DNA of 64,000 nucleotides from assembly GCF_038502225.1 (NCBI RefSeq), contig NW_027196451.1:26762-90761 (forward strand), given 5' to 3'. The DNA is from Cherax quadricarinatus (lineage: Eukaryota > Arthropoda > Malacostraca > Decapoda > Parastacidae). A model generated the notes under the pieces. The model was not told where the DNA came from. It made no database searches and was given only the letters and a program-made list of their open reading frames with translations. Shown piece by piece: positions 37,550-49,105 of the stretch (the stretch's first letter is position 1; the number at the start of each line of letters is the position of its first letter). The position numbers and the translations under genes were made by a program.

Positions 37550-39090
37550 GACAATATCTCCCCGTGGGTCCTTAGAGAGGGAGCAGATATGTAGTGCGTG
37601 CCACTTACCACAATCTTCAACACGTCCCTGGAAACTGGGCAACTGCCTGAGGTATGGAAGACGGCAAATGTAGTTCCCATTTTTAAAAAAAGGAGACAGA
37701 AAAGAGGCACTAAACTATAGACCTGTGTCATTGACGTGTATAGTATGCAAAATTATGGAGAAGATTATCAGGAGGAGAGTGGTGGAGCACCTGGAACGGA
37801 ACAAGAGTATAAATGCCAACCAGCACGGATTCACGGAAGGCAAATCCTGTGTCACAAACTTTCTGGAGTTTTATGATAAAATAACAGAAGGAAGACACGA
37901 GAGAGAGGGGTGGGTTGATTGCATCTTCTTGGACTGCAAGAAGGCCTTTGACACAGTTCCTCACAAGAGATTAGTGCAGAAGCTAGAGCATCAGGTGCAT
38001 ATAACAGGAAGGGCACTGCAATGGATCAGAGAATACCTGACAGGGAGGCAACAACGAGTCATGGTACGTAATGATGTATCACAGTGGGCACCTGTGACGA
38101 GCGGGGTCCCACAGGGGTCGGTCCTAGGACCAGTGCTATTTTTGGTATATGTGAACGACATGACGGAAGGGTTAGACTCAGAAGTGTCCCTGTTTGCAGA
38201 TGATGTGAAGTTAATGAGGAGAATTAAATCTGATGAGGACCAGGCAGGACTTCAAAGAGACCTGGACAGACTGGACACCTGGTCCAGCAAATGGCTTCTC
38301 GAATTTAATCCTGCCAAATGCAAAGTCATGAAGATAGGGGAAGGGCACAGAAGACCACGGACAGAGTATAGGCTAGGTGGCCAAAGACTGCAAACCTCAC
38401 TCAAGGAGAAAGATCTTGGGGTGAGTATAACACCGAGCATGTCTCCGGAAGCACACATCAATCAGATAACTGCTGCAGCATATGGGCGCCTGGCAAACCT
38501 GAGAACAGCATTCCGATACCTTAGTAAGGAATCATTCAAGACACTGTACACCGTGTATGTCAGGCCCATACTGGAGTATGCAGCACCTGTTTGGAACCCG
38601 CACTTGATAAAGCACGTCAAGAAACTAGAGAAAGTACAAAGGTTTGCGACAAGGTTAGTTCCAGAGCTAAGGGGAATGTCCTGTGAAGAACGATTAAGGG
38701 AAATCGGCCTGACGACACTGGAGGACAGGAGGGTCAGGGGAGACATGATAACGACATATAAAATACTGCGTGGAATAGACAAGGTGGACAAAGACAGGAT
38801 GTTCCAGGGAGGGGACACAGAAACAAGAGGCCACAATTGGAAGTTGAAGACACAAATGAGTCAGAGAGATATTAGGAAGTATTTCTTCAGTCATAGAGTT
38901 GTAAGGCAGTGGAATAGCCTAGAAAATGACGTAGTGGAGGCAGGAACCATACACAGTTTTAAGATGAGGTTTGATAAAGCTCATGGAGCGGGGAGAGAGA
39001 GGGCCCAGTAGCAACCGGTGAAGAGGCGGGGCCAGGAGCTAAGACTCGACCCCTGCAACCACAAATAGGTGAGTACAAATAGGTGAGTAC
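37550..39090 (+). mobile_element. CR1-type LINE, copy D (5'-truncated, well preserved)
   Basis: It begins inside the RT at the PDNISPWVL box right after (CA)n. It carries an open 428-codon frame, a short GC-rich 3' UTR, and a tail in which AAATAGGTGAGTAC occurs twice in tandem (39063-39090) before (CA)n. The repeated tail is typical of CR1-clade elements, which end in short direct repeats instead of poly(A). Confidence 0.9.
37725..39011 (+). CDS. CR1 reverse transcriptase fragment, 428 codons open
   Basis: The best-preserved CR1 coding piece. Residues 1-50 include SLTCIVCKIMEKIIRRRV and QHGFTEGKSCVTNFLEFY. FLDCKKAFDTVPHKR near 69-82 has the first catalytic Asp (70). [15 protein letters not shown] spans about 125-139, and the catalytic FADD is at 157-160. 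A thumb/C-terminal region follows: RPILEYAAPVWNPHLIKH, FATRLVPELRGMS, then a CR1-style end FFSHRVVRQWNSLENDVVEAG. The N-terminal RT fingers (37550-37724) lie in another frame after a shift at the poly-A 37682-37691, and the endonuclease is absent, so it is a truncated remnant without independent function. The start Met is only the first in the open frame. Confidence 0.85.
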   Translation: MSLTCIVCKIMEKIIRRRVVEHLERNKSINANQHGFTEGKSCVTNFLEFYDKITEGRHEREGWVDCIFLDCKKAFDTVPHKRLVQKLEHQVHITGRALQWIREYLTGRQQRVMVRNDVSQWAPVTSGVPQGSVLGPVLFLVYVNDMTEGLDSEVSLFADDVKLMRRIKSDEDQAGLQRDLDRLDTWSSKWLLEFNPAKCKVMKIGEGHRRPRTEYRLGGQRLQTSLKEKDLGVSITPSMSPEAHINQITAAAYGRLANLRTAFRYLSKESFKTLYTVYVRPILEYAAPVWNPHLIKHVKKLEKVQRFATRLVPELRGMSCEERLREIGLTTLEDRRVRGDMITTYKILRGIDKVDKDRMFQGGDTETRGHNWKLKTQMSQRDIRKYFFSHRVVRQWNSLENDVVEAGTIHSFKMRFDKAHGAGRERAQ

Positions 39091-39113
39091 ACACACACAC
39101 ACACACACACACA

Positions 39114-40900
39114 GCCACATCAGGAGTAAAACAACAGTCAGGGACCAGGTAATCACGCTAAGGAAGGAAGGAGGAGAGGCAACAAGAAATGATCGTGAAG
39201 TATGTGAGGAACTCAACAAGAGATTCAAAGAACTGTTCACAGAGGAGACAGAAGGGGTTCCACAAAGACGGAGAGGTGGGGTACACCACCAAGTGCTGGA
39301 CGCAGTACACACAACCGATGCTTCTGAGTGAGTTAGATACCTCAAAGGCAATGGGGCCGGATAACATCTCTCCATGGGTCCTGAGAGAGGGAGCAGAGAC
39401 GCTGTGTGTACCCCTAACAACAATATTCAATACATCTATCGAAACAAGGAGATAGCCTGAGGCATGGAAGACAGCAAATGTAGTCCCAATCTTTAAAAGA
39501 GGAGACAGACATGAAGCACTAAACTACAGACCAGTGTCACTGACATGTATAGTATGCAAGGTCATGGAGAAGATAATCAGGAGAAGAGTGGTGGAACACC
39601 TAGAAAGGAATGATCTCATCAACAGCAGCCAACATGGTTTCAGGGGCGGGAAATCCTGTGTCACAAACCTACTGGAGTTCTATGACAGGGTAAAGGAAGT
39701 AAGACAAGAGAGAGGGGGTTGGGTGGATTGCATTTTCTTGAACTGCAAGAAGGCGTTTGACACAGTTCCACACAAGAGATTAGTGCAAAAACTGGAGGAC
39801 CAAGCAGGGATAACAGCGAAGGCACTACAATGGATCAGGGAATACTTGTCAGGAAGACAGCAGCGAGTCATGGTACGTGGTGAGGTGTCAGAGTAGGCGC
39901 CTGTGACCAGCGGGGTCCCACAGGGGTCAGTCCTAGGACCAGTGCTGGTTCTGGTATTTGTGAATGACATGACGGAAGGAATAGATTCCGAAGTGTCCTT
40001 GTTTGCAGATGACGTGAAGTTGATGAGAAGAATTCATTAGATCGAAGACCAGGCAGAACTACAAAGGGATCTGGACAGGCTGCAGACCTGGTCCAGCATT
40101 TGGCTCCTGGAGTTCAACCTCACCAAGTGCGAAGTCATGAAGATTGGGGAAGGGCAAAGAAGACCGCAGATGGAGTACAGTCTAGGGGGCCAGAGACTAC
40201 AAACCTCACTCAAGGAAAAGGATCTAGGGGTGAGTATAACACCAGGCACGTCTCCTGAAGCGCACAACAACCAAATAACTGCTGCTGCATATGGGCAGTC
40301 TAGGGGGGCCAGAGACTACAAACCTCACTCAAGGAAAAGGATCTAGGGGTGAGTATAACACCAGGCACGTCTCCTGAAGCGCACAACAACCAAATAACTG
40401 CTGCTGCATATGGGCGCCTAGCGAACCTCAGAACAACATTCCGACATCTTAATAAGAAATCGTTCAGGACCCTGTACACTGTGTACGTTAGGCCTATTTT
40501 GGAATATGCGGCACCAGTTTGGAACCCACACCTAGCCAAGCACGTGAAGAAACTAGAGAAAGTACAAAGGTTTGCAACAAGACTAGTCCCAGAGCTAGGA
40601 GGTATGTCCTACGAGGAGAGGTTAAGGGAAATCGACCTTACGACACTGGAGGACAGGAGAGATAGGAGGGACGTGATAACAACATACAAAATACTGAGAG
40701 GAATTGACAAGGTGGACAAAGATAGAATGTTCCAGAGATGGGACACAGTTGGAAGTTGAAGACACAGATGAATCACAGAGATGTTAGAAAGTATTTCTTC
40801 AGTCACAGAGTAGTCAGGAAGTGGAATAGTTTGGAAAGCGATGTAGTGGAGGCGGGATCCATACATAGCTTTAAACAGAGGTATGATAAAGCTCACGGTT
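39114..40900 (+). pseudogene. CR1 copy E reverse transcriptase, broken
   Basis: Open pieces: 39189-39455, where a frame change precedes LSELDTSKAMGPDNISPWVL; 39534-39896, with SLTCIVCKVMEKIIRRRV and LNCKKAFDTVPHKR, ended by a TAG in SEWAPVTSG; 40137-40346; and 40349-40759 (thumb, FATRLVPELGGMS). FADD is readable near 40000-40012 in another frame. A 118-bp internal duplication at 40179-40414 further disrupts the palm-thumb junction. It cannot make an active enzyme. Confidence 0.82.
40179..40414 (+). repeat. 118-bp tandem duplication inside CR1 copy E
   Basis: AGTCTAGGGGGCCAGAGAC begins at 40179 and recurs at 40297 with one extra G. The intervening sequence, including GGATCTAGGGGTGAGTATAA and GCTGCTGCATATGGGC, is repeated without other visible change. 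This points to a recent slip or unequal exchange after insertion. Confidence 0.93.
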
Positions 40901-40984
40901 CAGGGAGAGTGACCTAGTAGCGACCAGTGAAGAGGCGGGGCCAGGAGCTTGGACTCGACCCCTGTAACGTCAACTAGGTGAGTA

Positions 40985-40985
40985 C

Positions 40986-41062
<77 letters not shown>

Positions 41063-41072
41063 CATACACATA
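40985..41072. repeat. (CA)n microsatellite between CR1 copies E and F
   Basis: Begins with the GTGAGTACACACG tail of copy E and continues as about 38 CA units to the ACATGCATACACAT transition. Confidence 0.96.
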
Positions 41073-41084
41073 CACACATAGACA

Positions 41085-42365
41085 GAGTGGTCTAGCACCT
41101 GGAACGGAAGAAGAGTATAAACGCTAACCGGCACTGAGTCATGAAAGGCAAATTCTGTGTCACAAGCCTTCTGGAGTTTTATGATAAAGTAACAGAAGTA
41201 AGACACGAGAGAGAGGGGTGGGTTGATTGCATCTTCTTGGACTGCAAGAAGGCCTTCGACACAGTTCCTCACAAGAGATTAGTGCAGAAGCTAGAGGATC
41301 AGGCGCAGATAACAGGAAGGGCGCTGCAATGGATCAGAGAATACCTGACAGGGAGGCAACAACGAGTCATGGTACGTTATGAGGTATCACAGTGGGCACC
41401 TGTGACGACCGGGGTCCCACAGGGGTCGGTCCTAGGACCAGTGCTATTTTTGGTATATGTGAACGACATGATGGAAATGTTAGACTCAGAAGTGTCCCTG
41501 TTCGCACATGATGTGAAGTTAATGAGGAGAATTAAATCAGATGAGGATCAGGCAGGACTTCAAAGAGACCTGGACAGACTAGACACCTGGTCCAGCAATT
41601 GGCTTCTCGAATTTAACCCCGCCAAATGCAAAGTCATGAAGATAGATGAAGGGCACAGAAGACCGCAGACGGAGTATAGGCTAGGTGGCCAAAGTCTGCA
41701 AACCTAACTCAAGGAGAAAGATCTTTGGGTGAGTATAACACCGAGCATGTCTCCGGGAGCACACATCAACCAGATAACCGCTACAGCATATGGGCGCCTG
41801 GCAAACCTGAGAACAGCTTTCCGATACCTTAGCAAGGAATCGTTCAAGACACACTACACCGTGTACGTCAGGCCCATACTGGAGTATGCAGCACCTATTT
41901 GGAACCCGCACTTGATCAAGCACGTCAAGAAATTAGAGAAAACGCGTAGGTTTGCGACTAGGTTAGTTCCAGAGCTAAGGGGAATGTCCTATGAAGAAAG
42001 ATTAAGGGAAATCGACCTGACGACACTGGAGGACAGGAGGGTCAGGGGAGACATGATAACTACATATAAAATACTTCGCGGAATAGACAAGGTGGACAAA
42101 GACAGGCTGTTCCAGGGAGGGGACACAAAAACAAGAGGTCACAATTGGAAGCTGAAGACACAGATGAGTCAAAGGGTTGTTAGGAAGTATTGCTTCAGTC
42201 ATAGAGTTGTCAGGCCGTGGAATAGCCTAGAAAGTGACGTGGTGGAGGCAGGAACCATACATAGTTTTAAGACGAGGTTGGATAAAGCTCATGGAGCAGG
42301 GAAGGATAGGACTCAGAAGCATCCAGGAGCTAAGACTCCACCACTGCCACCGCAAATAGGTGAGT

Positions 42366-42366
<1 letters not shown>
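41085..42366 (+). mobile_element. CR1-type LINE, copy F (5'-truncated)
   Basis: It starts at the equivalent of RVVEHLERNKSIN (41085-41130) right after (CA)n and reads the same order as copy D, with which it shares most residues. It ends with CAAATAGGTGAGTAAACACA into (CA)n. Confidence 0.9.

Positions 42367-42367
<1 letters not shown>
41141..42367 (+). pseudogene. CR1 copy F reverse transcriptase, two stops and catalytic change
   Basis: One frame runs 41141-42367, interrupted by TAA at 41705-41707; the adjacent TGG also replaces a Gly codon (KDLWVSITPS). Motifs: [30 protein letters not shown], then SLFAHDVKLM, in which the first Asp of the catalytic FADD pair is His. The thumb and C-terminus are intact (RPILEYAAPIWNPHLIKH, CFSHRVVRPWNSLESDVVEAG). 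Loss of that Asp should abolish polymerisation even if read through, by family knowledge. The frame begins after the truncated 5' end. Confidence 0.87.

Positions 42368-42438
<71 letters not shown>
42366..42438. repeat. (CA)n microsatellite, tail of CR1 copy F
   Basis: About 36 CA units directly following the copy F tail. Confidence 0.97.
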
Positions 42439-42439
<1 letters not shown>

Positions 42440-42596
42440 CAATAAATGCATGTAGCCTCTTAGTTTTACATATCTCACTAGACGCAATAATGGTGTCATT
42501 CAAGGAAGCTAGAAGTTGTCTATATGCTGAGCACTCGAAAACCTTCAGAATATTACACAGAAAGGAAAGGAAACACGTGCTGGTATAGAGTAGAAC

Positions 42597-42599
<3 letters not shown>

Positions 42600-42691
<92 letters not shown>

Positions 42692-43072
42692 TGAGATAGT
42701 GAATGAGAGAGAGTGAATGAGAGAGAGTGAATGAGAGAGAGTGAATGAGAGAGAGTGAATGAGAGTGAATGAGAGAGAGTGAATGAGAGAGAGTGAATGA
42801 GAGTGAATGAGAGTGAATGAGAGTGAATGAGAGAGAGTGAATGAGAGAGAGTGAGTGATAGTGAGAGTGATAGTGATAGTGAGAGTGAGTGATAGTGAGA
42901 GTGAGTGATAGTGAGAGTGAGTGATAGTGAGAGTGAGTGATAGTGAGAGTGAGTGATAGTGAGAGAGTGATAGTGAGAGAGTGATAGTGAGAGAGTGATA
43001 GTGAGTGATAGTGAGAGAGTGATAGTGAGAGAGTGATAGTGAGAGTGTGATAGTGAGAGTGAGAGAGATAGT
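42600..43072. repeat. (GA)n passing into GAGAGTGAAT and GTGATAGTGAGA repeats
   Basis: Pure (GA)n from 42600 to 42687, then units GAGAGAGAGTGAAT and GAGAGTGAAT to about 42850, then AGTGAGTGATAGTGAGAGTG-type units to 43072. The sequence shows a microsatellite turning stepwise into a minisatellite. Confidence 0.93.
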
Positions 43073-44203
<1,131 letters not shown>

Positions 44204-44872
44204 TCCCCCTCCCTGATTTGTACTCAGGGTCAAGATTTAGCTCCTGGTCCCTACTCCAAAACCACCTTGATAAGCATTATCTTCTGTCTCTGTCGTAATC
44301 ATATCTCCTCTTGAAGCTGTATATTGAGTTTTCCTCTACCACTGCCTCTTTCGAGTCACCCCACTTTCCATCCACCACTTCCTTGCATCACTATGACTCA
44401 CCTGTATCCTCAGCTTCCACCTGTCCTCTTGATTCTGGTTTGCAGCCTTTGGCTGCAAACCTTTGCACTTGGTGGGGTTGAAAACAAGCAGCCAATTGTT
44501 GAACGAGGCTTGCAGCCTGTCCAGATTCCTTTGTAGTCCTACCTGATCGCCGTCTGCTTGAATTCCTCGCGTTAGCGTCACATTGCCTGCGGACAGGGAC
44601 ACCTCTGACTATCCCTTCCGTCATGTCATTCACATAATACCAAAAGCAGCATCGACCCTAGAACTGGCCTTGTGTAACCCCGCTCGACACATGGGCCCAC
44701 TACTGACACCTTGTCACGTACCATCACTTGCTGTTTCTTTCCTGTCAAATATCCCGTGGTCCATTGGAGTGTCTTTCCTGTAATTCCTGCCTGCTCTTCT
44801 AGCTTTTGCAATAATCTCTTGTGTGGAACTGTCGAAAGCATTCTTACAGTCCAAGAAAATACGGTCTACCCA

Positions 44873-44943
<71 letters not shown>

Positions 44944-45310
44944 CCTCTCTTGTCTTATTTCTGTTACATTATGCTAAACGTCCAGTTAGGTTTGTAACCA
45001 TGCTGGTTATCGTGTATAAGCTCATTATGCTTCAAGGTGCTCCACCACTCTTCTCTTGATAATATTTTCCATGACTCTACATCCTATAAATGTCGGTGAC
45101 ACTGATATGTAGTTTAATGCTGCCGCTCTGTCTGCTTTCTAGACAATTGGTACTACATTTGCTGTCTTCCACACCTAAGGTAGTCGCCCTGTTTTGACAA
45201 ATATGTCGAAGATTCTTGTTAGTGGCACACACAGTGCCTCTGTTCCCTCTCTGAGCCCATGGAGAGATGTCTCCAGGTATCTAGTTCACTAAGCAGCCTC
45301 TCCACCTCTT
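44204..45310 (-). mobile_element. CR1-type LINE, copy G (inverted, decayed)
   Basis: On the minus strand it reads, from 45305 leftward, the LLSELDT-box region, YRPVSLT-like and VVEHLE-like segments, FLDCKNAFD-like sequence near 44830-44870, the QWTTGYLTGKKQQVMVRDK piece (44710-44790), VNDMTEG (44620-44640), and a palm part with GLQRNLDRLQA (44490-44560). The 3' UTR then runs into (AC)n at 44203. The thumb is largely deleted. A (CT)n run at 44874-44939 interrupts the RT. Confidence 0.82.
44874..44939. repeat. (CT)n expansion inside CR1 copy G
   Basis: About 33 CT units sit exactly where other CR1 copies encode the short purine run CGAGAGAGAGGGGTGGGTTG (for example 41208-41227). The microsatellite therefore seems to have grown from the element's own coding sequence. 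Confidence 0.9.
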
Positions 45311-45330
45311 TTTTTTTCTTTTTTTTTTTT

Positions 45331-45437
<107 letters not shown>

Positions 45438-45539
45438 GGTGAGCCTGTCTTTATTCTTATTATAAAAGCAACACAGGAAGTTTTTAGTCCAGACAGGATG
45501 AGGAGGCACTCTCAGTAGAGATAACCTCAAGCATTAGTA

Positions 45540-46065
45540 TTCATGGCTTTTTCATTACATCCTCCTCCTAGTCGTAGTCCTGTTCTTCTTGCACCTTATT
45601 CTGTTCCTTCTTTTTCCTGTTCATCCTCCTGTTCCCCTCTCCCTCCATTTTCTTCGTCTCCCTTCTCTTCCTCCTCCCCTCCTATTCTCTTCCTACTACT
45701 CGTTCTTCCCCAACTTCTATATTCACCCCTCCTTTACCCTTCTAGTACCAACACCCCTCCTCTTTCCGTGCCGTACCTACACCCCTCCTGTTCCCTGACA
45801 GTACCAATATCCCTCCTGTTCCCTGCCAGTACCAATATCCCTCCTGTTCCCTGCCAGTACCAATACCCTCTTCCCTTCCCGTACCTACTCCCCTCTTTTT
45901 CCCTTCTCCTACGTACACCCCTCCTACCCTTCTCGTACCTACTCCCTTCCTCTTTCCTTTCCGTACCTACTCCCCTATTCTTCCCTTCCTGTACCTACTC
46001 CCCTCTTCTTCCCTTCCTGTACCTACACCCCTCCTCTTCCCTTCCCGTACCCCTTCCCCTCATAG
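45540..46065. repeat. CT-rich degenerate minisatellite
   Basis: Imperfect 27-30 bp units built on GTACCTACTCCCCTCTTC and CAGTACCAATATCCCTCC. A 177-codon plus frame stays open but is Pro/Ser/Leu low complexity with no domain, so I do not call it a gene. Confidence 0.78.
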
Positions 46066-46319
46066 TACAAATATAGCAGACTGGGTGCTATTAAATTTGT
46101 TTCGTAAATATTTGTGGGTTGGATGCATGACGAATGCAAATGTTATTGCAGGAAGCGCAGGCTGTTGCAAGATGAGGCTAGGCTGAATTTTCGTAATTTT
46201 TACTATTCTTGTGCGGGCGCGCGACGGCTATGTAATTTGATCATGGACCAAATTCACTTGAAAAATCCAGAAATTTGGCTTAAAGTGTCACATGACAAAT
46301 GCGCTTCTTTACACTTCTC

Positions 46320-46770
46320 TAGGTTTCCTTACAGTACTCTGGGTTTCTTGACAGTACTCTGGGCTTCTTGACAGTACTCTGGGTTTCTTGACAGTACTCT
46401 GGGCTTCTTGACAGTACTCTGGGCTTCTTGACAGTACTCTAGGTTTGTATAGTTCTCTGGTTTCCTGACAGTACTCTGGGCTTCTTGACAGTACTCTGGG
46501 CTTCTTGACAGTACTGTGGGCTTCTTGACAGTACTCTGGGCTTCTTGACAGTACTCTGGGCTTCTTGACAGTACTCTGGGCTTCTTGACAGTACTCTGGG
46601 CTTCTTGACAGTACTCTGGGCTTCTTGACAGTACTCTGGGGTTCTTGACAGTACTCTGGGCTTCTTGACAGTACTCTGGGCTTCTTGACAGTACTCTGGG
46701 CTTCTTGACAGTACTCTGGGCTTCTTGACAGTACTCTGGGCTTCTTGACATTATTCTGGGTTTCTTGACA
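46320..46770. repeat. 20-bp minisatellite, array 1
   Basis: About 22 units of TTCTTGACAGTACTCTGGGC, with a disrupted unit at about 46440-46462. It ends in a variant with ATTATTCTGGG. Confidence 0.96.
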
Positions 46771-46877
46771 GATCCTCCCGGCAGTTCGCCCTGTTAATGT
46801 TTCCTGAAAGTGATTCTTGGCAGTTTTTTTTATGCTCTTTGAGTGACTTAAAAATCGTCTGGTGACGGTAATACGTT
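46771..46877. repeat. 107-bp spacer, copy 1 of a 389-bp duplication
   Basis: The sequence from GATCCTCCCGGCAGTTCGCC to GGTGACGGTAATACGTTCA recurs at 47160-47266 with an offset of 389 bp. The terminal unit of the preceding array, including its ATTATTCTGGG variant, is also repeated. Confidence 0.93.
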
Positions 46878-47159
46878 CAGTACTCTGGGCTTCTTGACAG
46901 TACTTTGGGCTTCTTGACAGTACTCTGGGCTTCTTGACAGTACTCTGGGCTTCTTGACAGTACTCTGGGCTTCTTGACAGTACTCTGGGCTTCTTGACAG
47001 TACTCTGGGCTTCTTGACAGTACTCTGGGGTTCTTGACAGTACTCTGGGCTTCTTGACAGTACTCTGGGCTTCTTGACAGTACTCTGGGCTTCTTGACAG
47101 TACTCTGGGCTTCTTGACAGTACTCTGGGCTTCTTGACATTATTCTGGGTTTCTTGACA
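46878..47159. repeat. 20-bp minisatellite, array 2
   Basis: About 14 units of the same 20-bp repeat, ending in the same ATTATTCTGGG variant as array 1. Confidence 0.96.
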
Positions 47160-47266
47160 GATCCTCCCGGCAGTTCGCCCTGTTAATGTTTCCTGAAAGT
47201 GATTCTTGGCAGTTTTTTTTATGCTCTTTGAGTGACTTAAAAATCGTCTGGTGACGGTAATACGTT
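47160..47266. repeat. 107-bp spacer, copy 2 of a 389-bp duplication
   Basis: Second copy of 46771-46877. It is followed by CTGTAGGAACAG and the 24-bp array instead of another 20-bp array. Confidence 0.93.
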
Positions 47267-47278
47267 CACTGTAGGAAC

Positions 47279-47767
47279 AGTGTTCATTACATCCTAACAG
47301 TCAGTGTTCATTACATCCTAACAGTCAGTGTTCATTACATCCTAACAGTCAGTGTTCATTACATCCTAACAGTCAGTGTTCATTACATCCTAACAGTCAG
47401 TGTTCATTACATCCTAACAGTCAGTGTTCATTACATCCTAACAGTCAGTGTTCATTACATCCTAACAGTCAGTGTTCATTACATCCTAACAGTCAGTGTT
47501 CATTACATCCTAACAGTCAGTGTTCATTACATCCTAACAGTCAGTGTTCATTACATCCTAACAGTCAGTGTTCATTACATCCTAACAGTCAGTGTTCATT
47601 ACATCCTAACAGTGTTCATTACATCCTAACAGTCAGTGTTCATTACATCCTAACAGTCAGTGTTCATTACATCCTAACAGTCAGTGTTCATTACATCCTA
47701 ACAGTCAGTGTTCATTACATCCTAACAGTCAGTGTTCATTACATCCTAACAGTCAGTGTTCATTCTT
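47279..47767. repeat. 24-bp minisatellite, very homogeneous
   Basis: About 20 units containing CAGTGTTCATTACATCCTAA, nearly all identical. One unit near 47605 is shortened to 20 bp. High homogeneity suggests recent expansion. Confidence 0.97.
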
Positions 47768-48260
47768 AAACATGTGTTTTAATACTTAACTGATAAATAA
47801 TCTGGTGCTCCTGATGTGGTACTTTTGTGTTCTTGTTTTCGTTAAATTGTGACTTTTGTGGTGAAAGTGTGAAACTTGGCACAGTTTCGGCATATTAGTG
47901 AACATTTTTGGTTTTAGAGCCATTGTATATTTGGTCTCTGAAGTTCAATATTTAAAAATAATCGCGGATGAAAAAAATTTTCAGTCATATCACGTCAACG
48001 GTGAGTCACATCAAAATTGATTATACTGCTGATATTAAAGGGAATTATATTCATAACAAATATTCTTTACAAATATAAAAAAAAAAACTTTTGTTAAATG
48101 CTATGATTCTATAAACAGTGGATTTAACTTGAACAGTTTCTAATATACTAAGTTGATCAAAAACATAGTCGGTGATAGAGTTCATTTAAATTGTAATACA
48201 ACTATGTCATTATTAGGCTTTTAAAACATCAAATATTTGTTAATGAAATGTTAAAATAGG
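47768..48260. other. AT-rich DNA, nothing recognised
   Basis: No tandem repeat or domain. It may be the 5' flank or UTR of the gag-like element that follows. Confidence 0.5.
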
Positions 48261-48697
48261 ATCTGACTTTTTAAGTCATTACAAAGTGCGTCACATAACA
48301 CACAGTACGACTCGCCTTGCTACTGGTAAGTCACAGTCGCTCAACCTCAAGAAGTATCTCTTCAATCCCCGTCGGGGAGGGGAATTTGTAACCTACACAC
48401 CATCATCTTTACTCTTCGCGATGCTTTCGTATCGTGTAAAGATTAAATCATCCAGTGGAGTCGTAAATGACTCCACCAAACTAGCCCTTGCTGCCGCTGT
48501 ACGGACTTGCTTGCAGGTGCAATTCACAGCAATTCACTCTCTGGAGGACTCCTTTATTGTCTTCTGTACTGACGACAATAAAGCATCAGAACACATGGAC
48601 GACACCGCAATGAAGACACTCAGTGGCCGACAATTCAACGTATCTCCTTCACTGATGATAAATTAGACACATGTGCAACTCTTGGGTATCTTTATCG

Positions 48698-48734
48698 AGG
48701 AAACGTTTCGCCACACAGTGGCTTCATAAGTCCA
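48698..48734 (-). ncRNA. Hammerhead ribozyme motif, damaged copy
   Basis: Same fold as 49069-49105, but the first box reads CTTATGA (third base changed) and stem I keeps about 3 bp. Stem II GCCAC/GTGGC and GAAAC...GTT are intact. It is probably inactive. Confidence 0.6.
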
Positions 48735-49068
48735 TACAAAGGAGAATCTTAAAGAACAGGAGGAGAGTGAGGTAATCAGTCCCTCAATCTTGAGTCGATG
48801 TGGTCTGTCCATCAATCTTGAATAGAATACGGCATATGTACGGAGAAGCAGCTTATAAACCGTAGGCAGGAGAAGTGCAGCAGTCGTAGGTGGTGTCGCA
48901 TTTGTTCAATGTGGAAGTAGGTCGTGCCCAAGGGTTAGGCAAGCGAAGAATTCCCAAGTATTAAGATCCCAAGAAGTTGCAGTGTCTGACAGGATTGTAG
49001 ATGAATGGTTCAGAGAACCAACACGTTGATAAATTAGACACATGTGCAACTCTTGGGTATCTTTATTG

Positions 49069-49105
49069 AGGAAACGTTTCGCCACACAGTGGCTTCATCA
49101 GTCCC
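49069..49105 (-). ncRNA. Hammerhead ribozyme motif
   Basis: First box CTGATGA is canonical. One extra A precedes stem II GCCAC/GTGGC (loop TGT), then GAAAC and GTT with palindromic ACGT as stem III. Stem I GGGA/TCCT gives 4 bp including one G-U. This is the most canonical core in the window. Confidence 0.75.

Larger units (their letters stand above)
39114..40984 (+). mobile_element. CR1-type LINE, copy E (5'-truncated)
   Basis: It begins at SHIRSKTTVRDQVITLRKEG just after (CA)n, so more of the RT N-terminus is kept than in D or F. The 3' end has AGGCGGGGCCAGGAGCTTGG and an AACTAGGTGAGTACAC tail into (CA)n. It is more diverged from D and F than those two are from each other (for example LNCKKAFDTV versus LDCKKAFDTV), so the cluster is not a simple recent tandem duplication. 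Confidence 0.88.

Noticed and set aside
31950..42366. Tandem duplication of one CR1 copy as the origin of the cluster
   Set aside because: Copies B-F have different truncation points, different subfamily residues and individual lesions, which fits separate insertions better.
45543..46076. 177-codon Pro/Ser/Leu protein
   Set aside because: Low-complexity reading of a CT-rich degenerate repeat.
46320..47767. CRISPR array
   Set aside because: Units are contiguous tandem repeats of 20 and 24 bp without unique spacers, no cas genes are present, and the context is eukaryotic.
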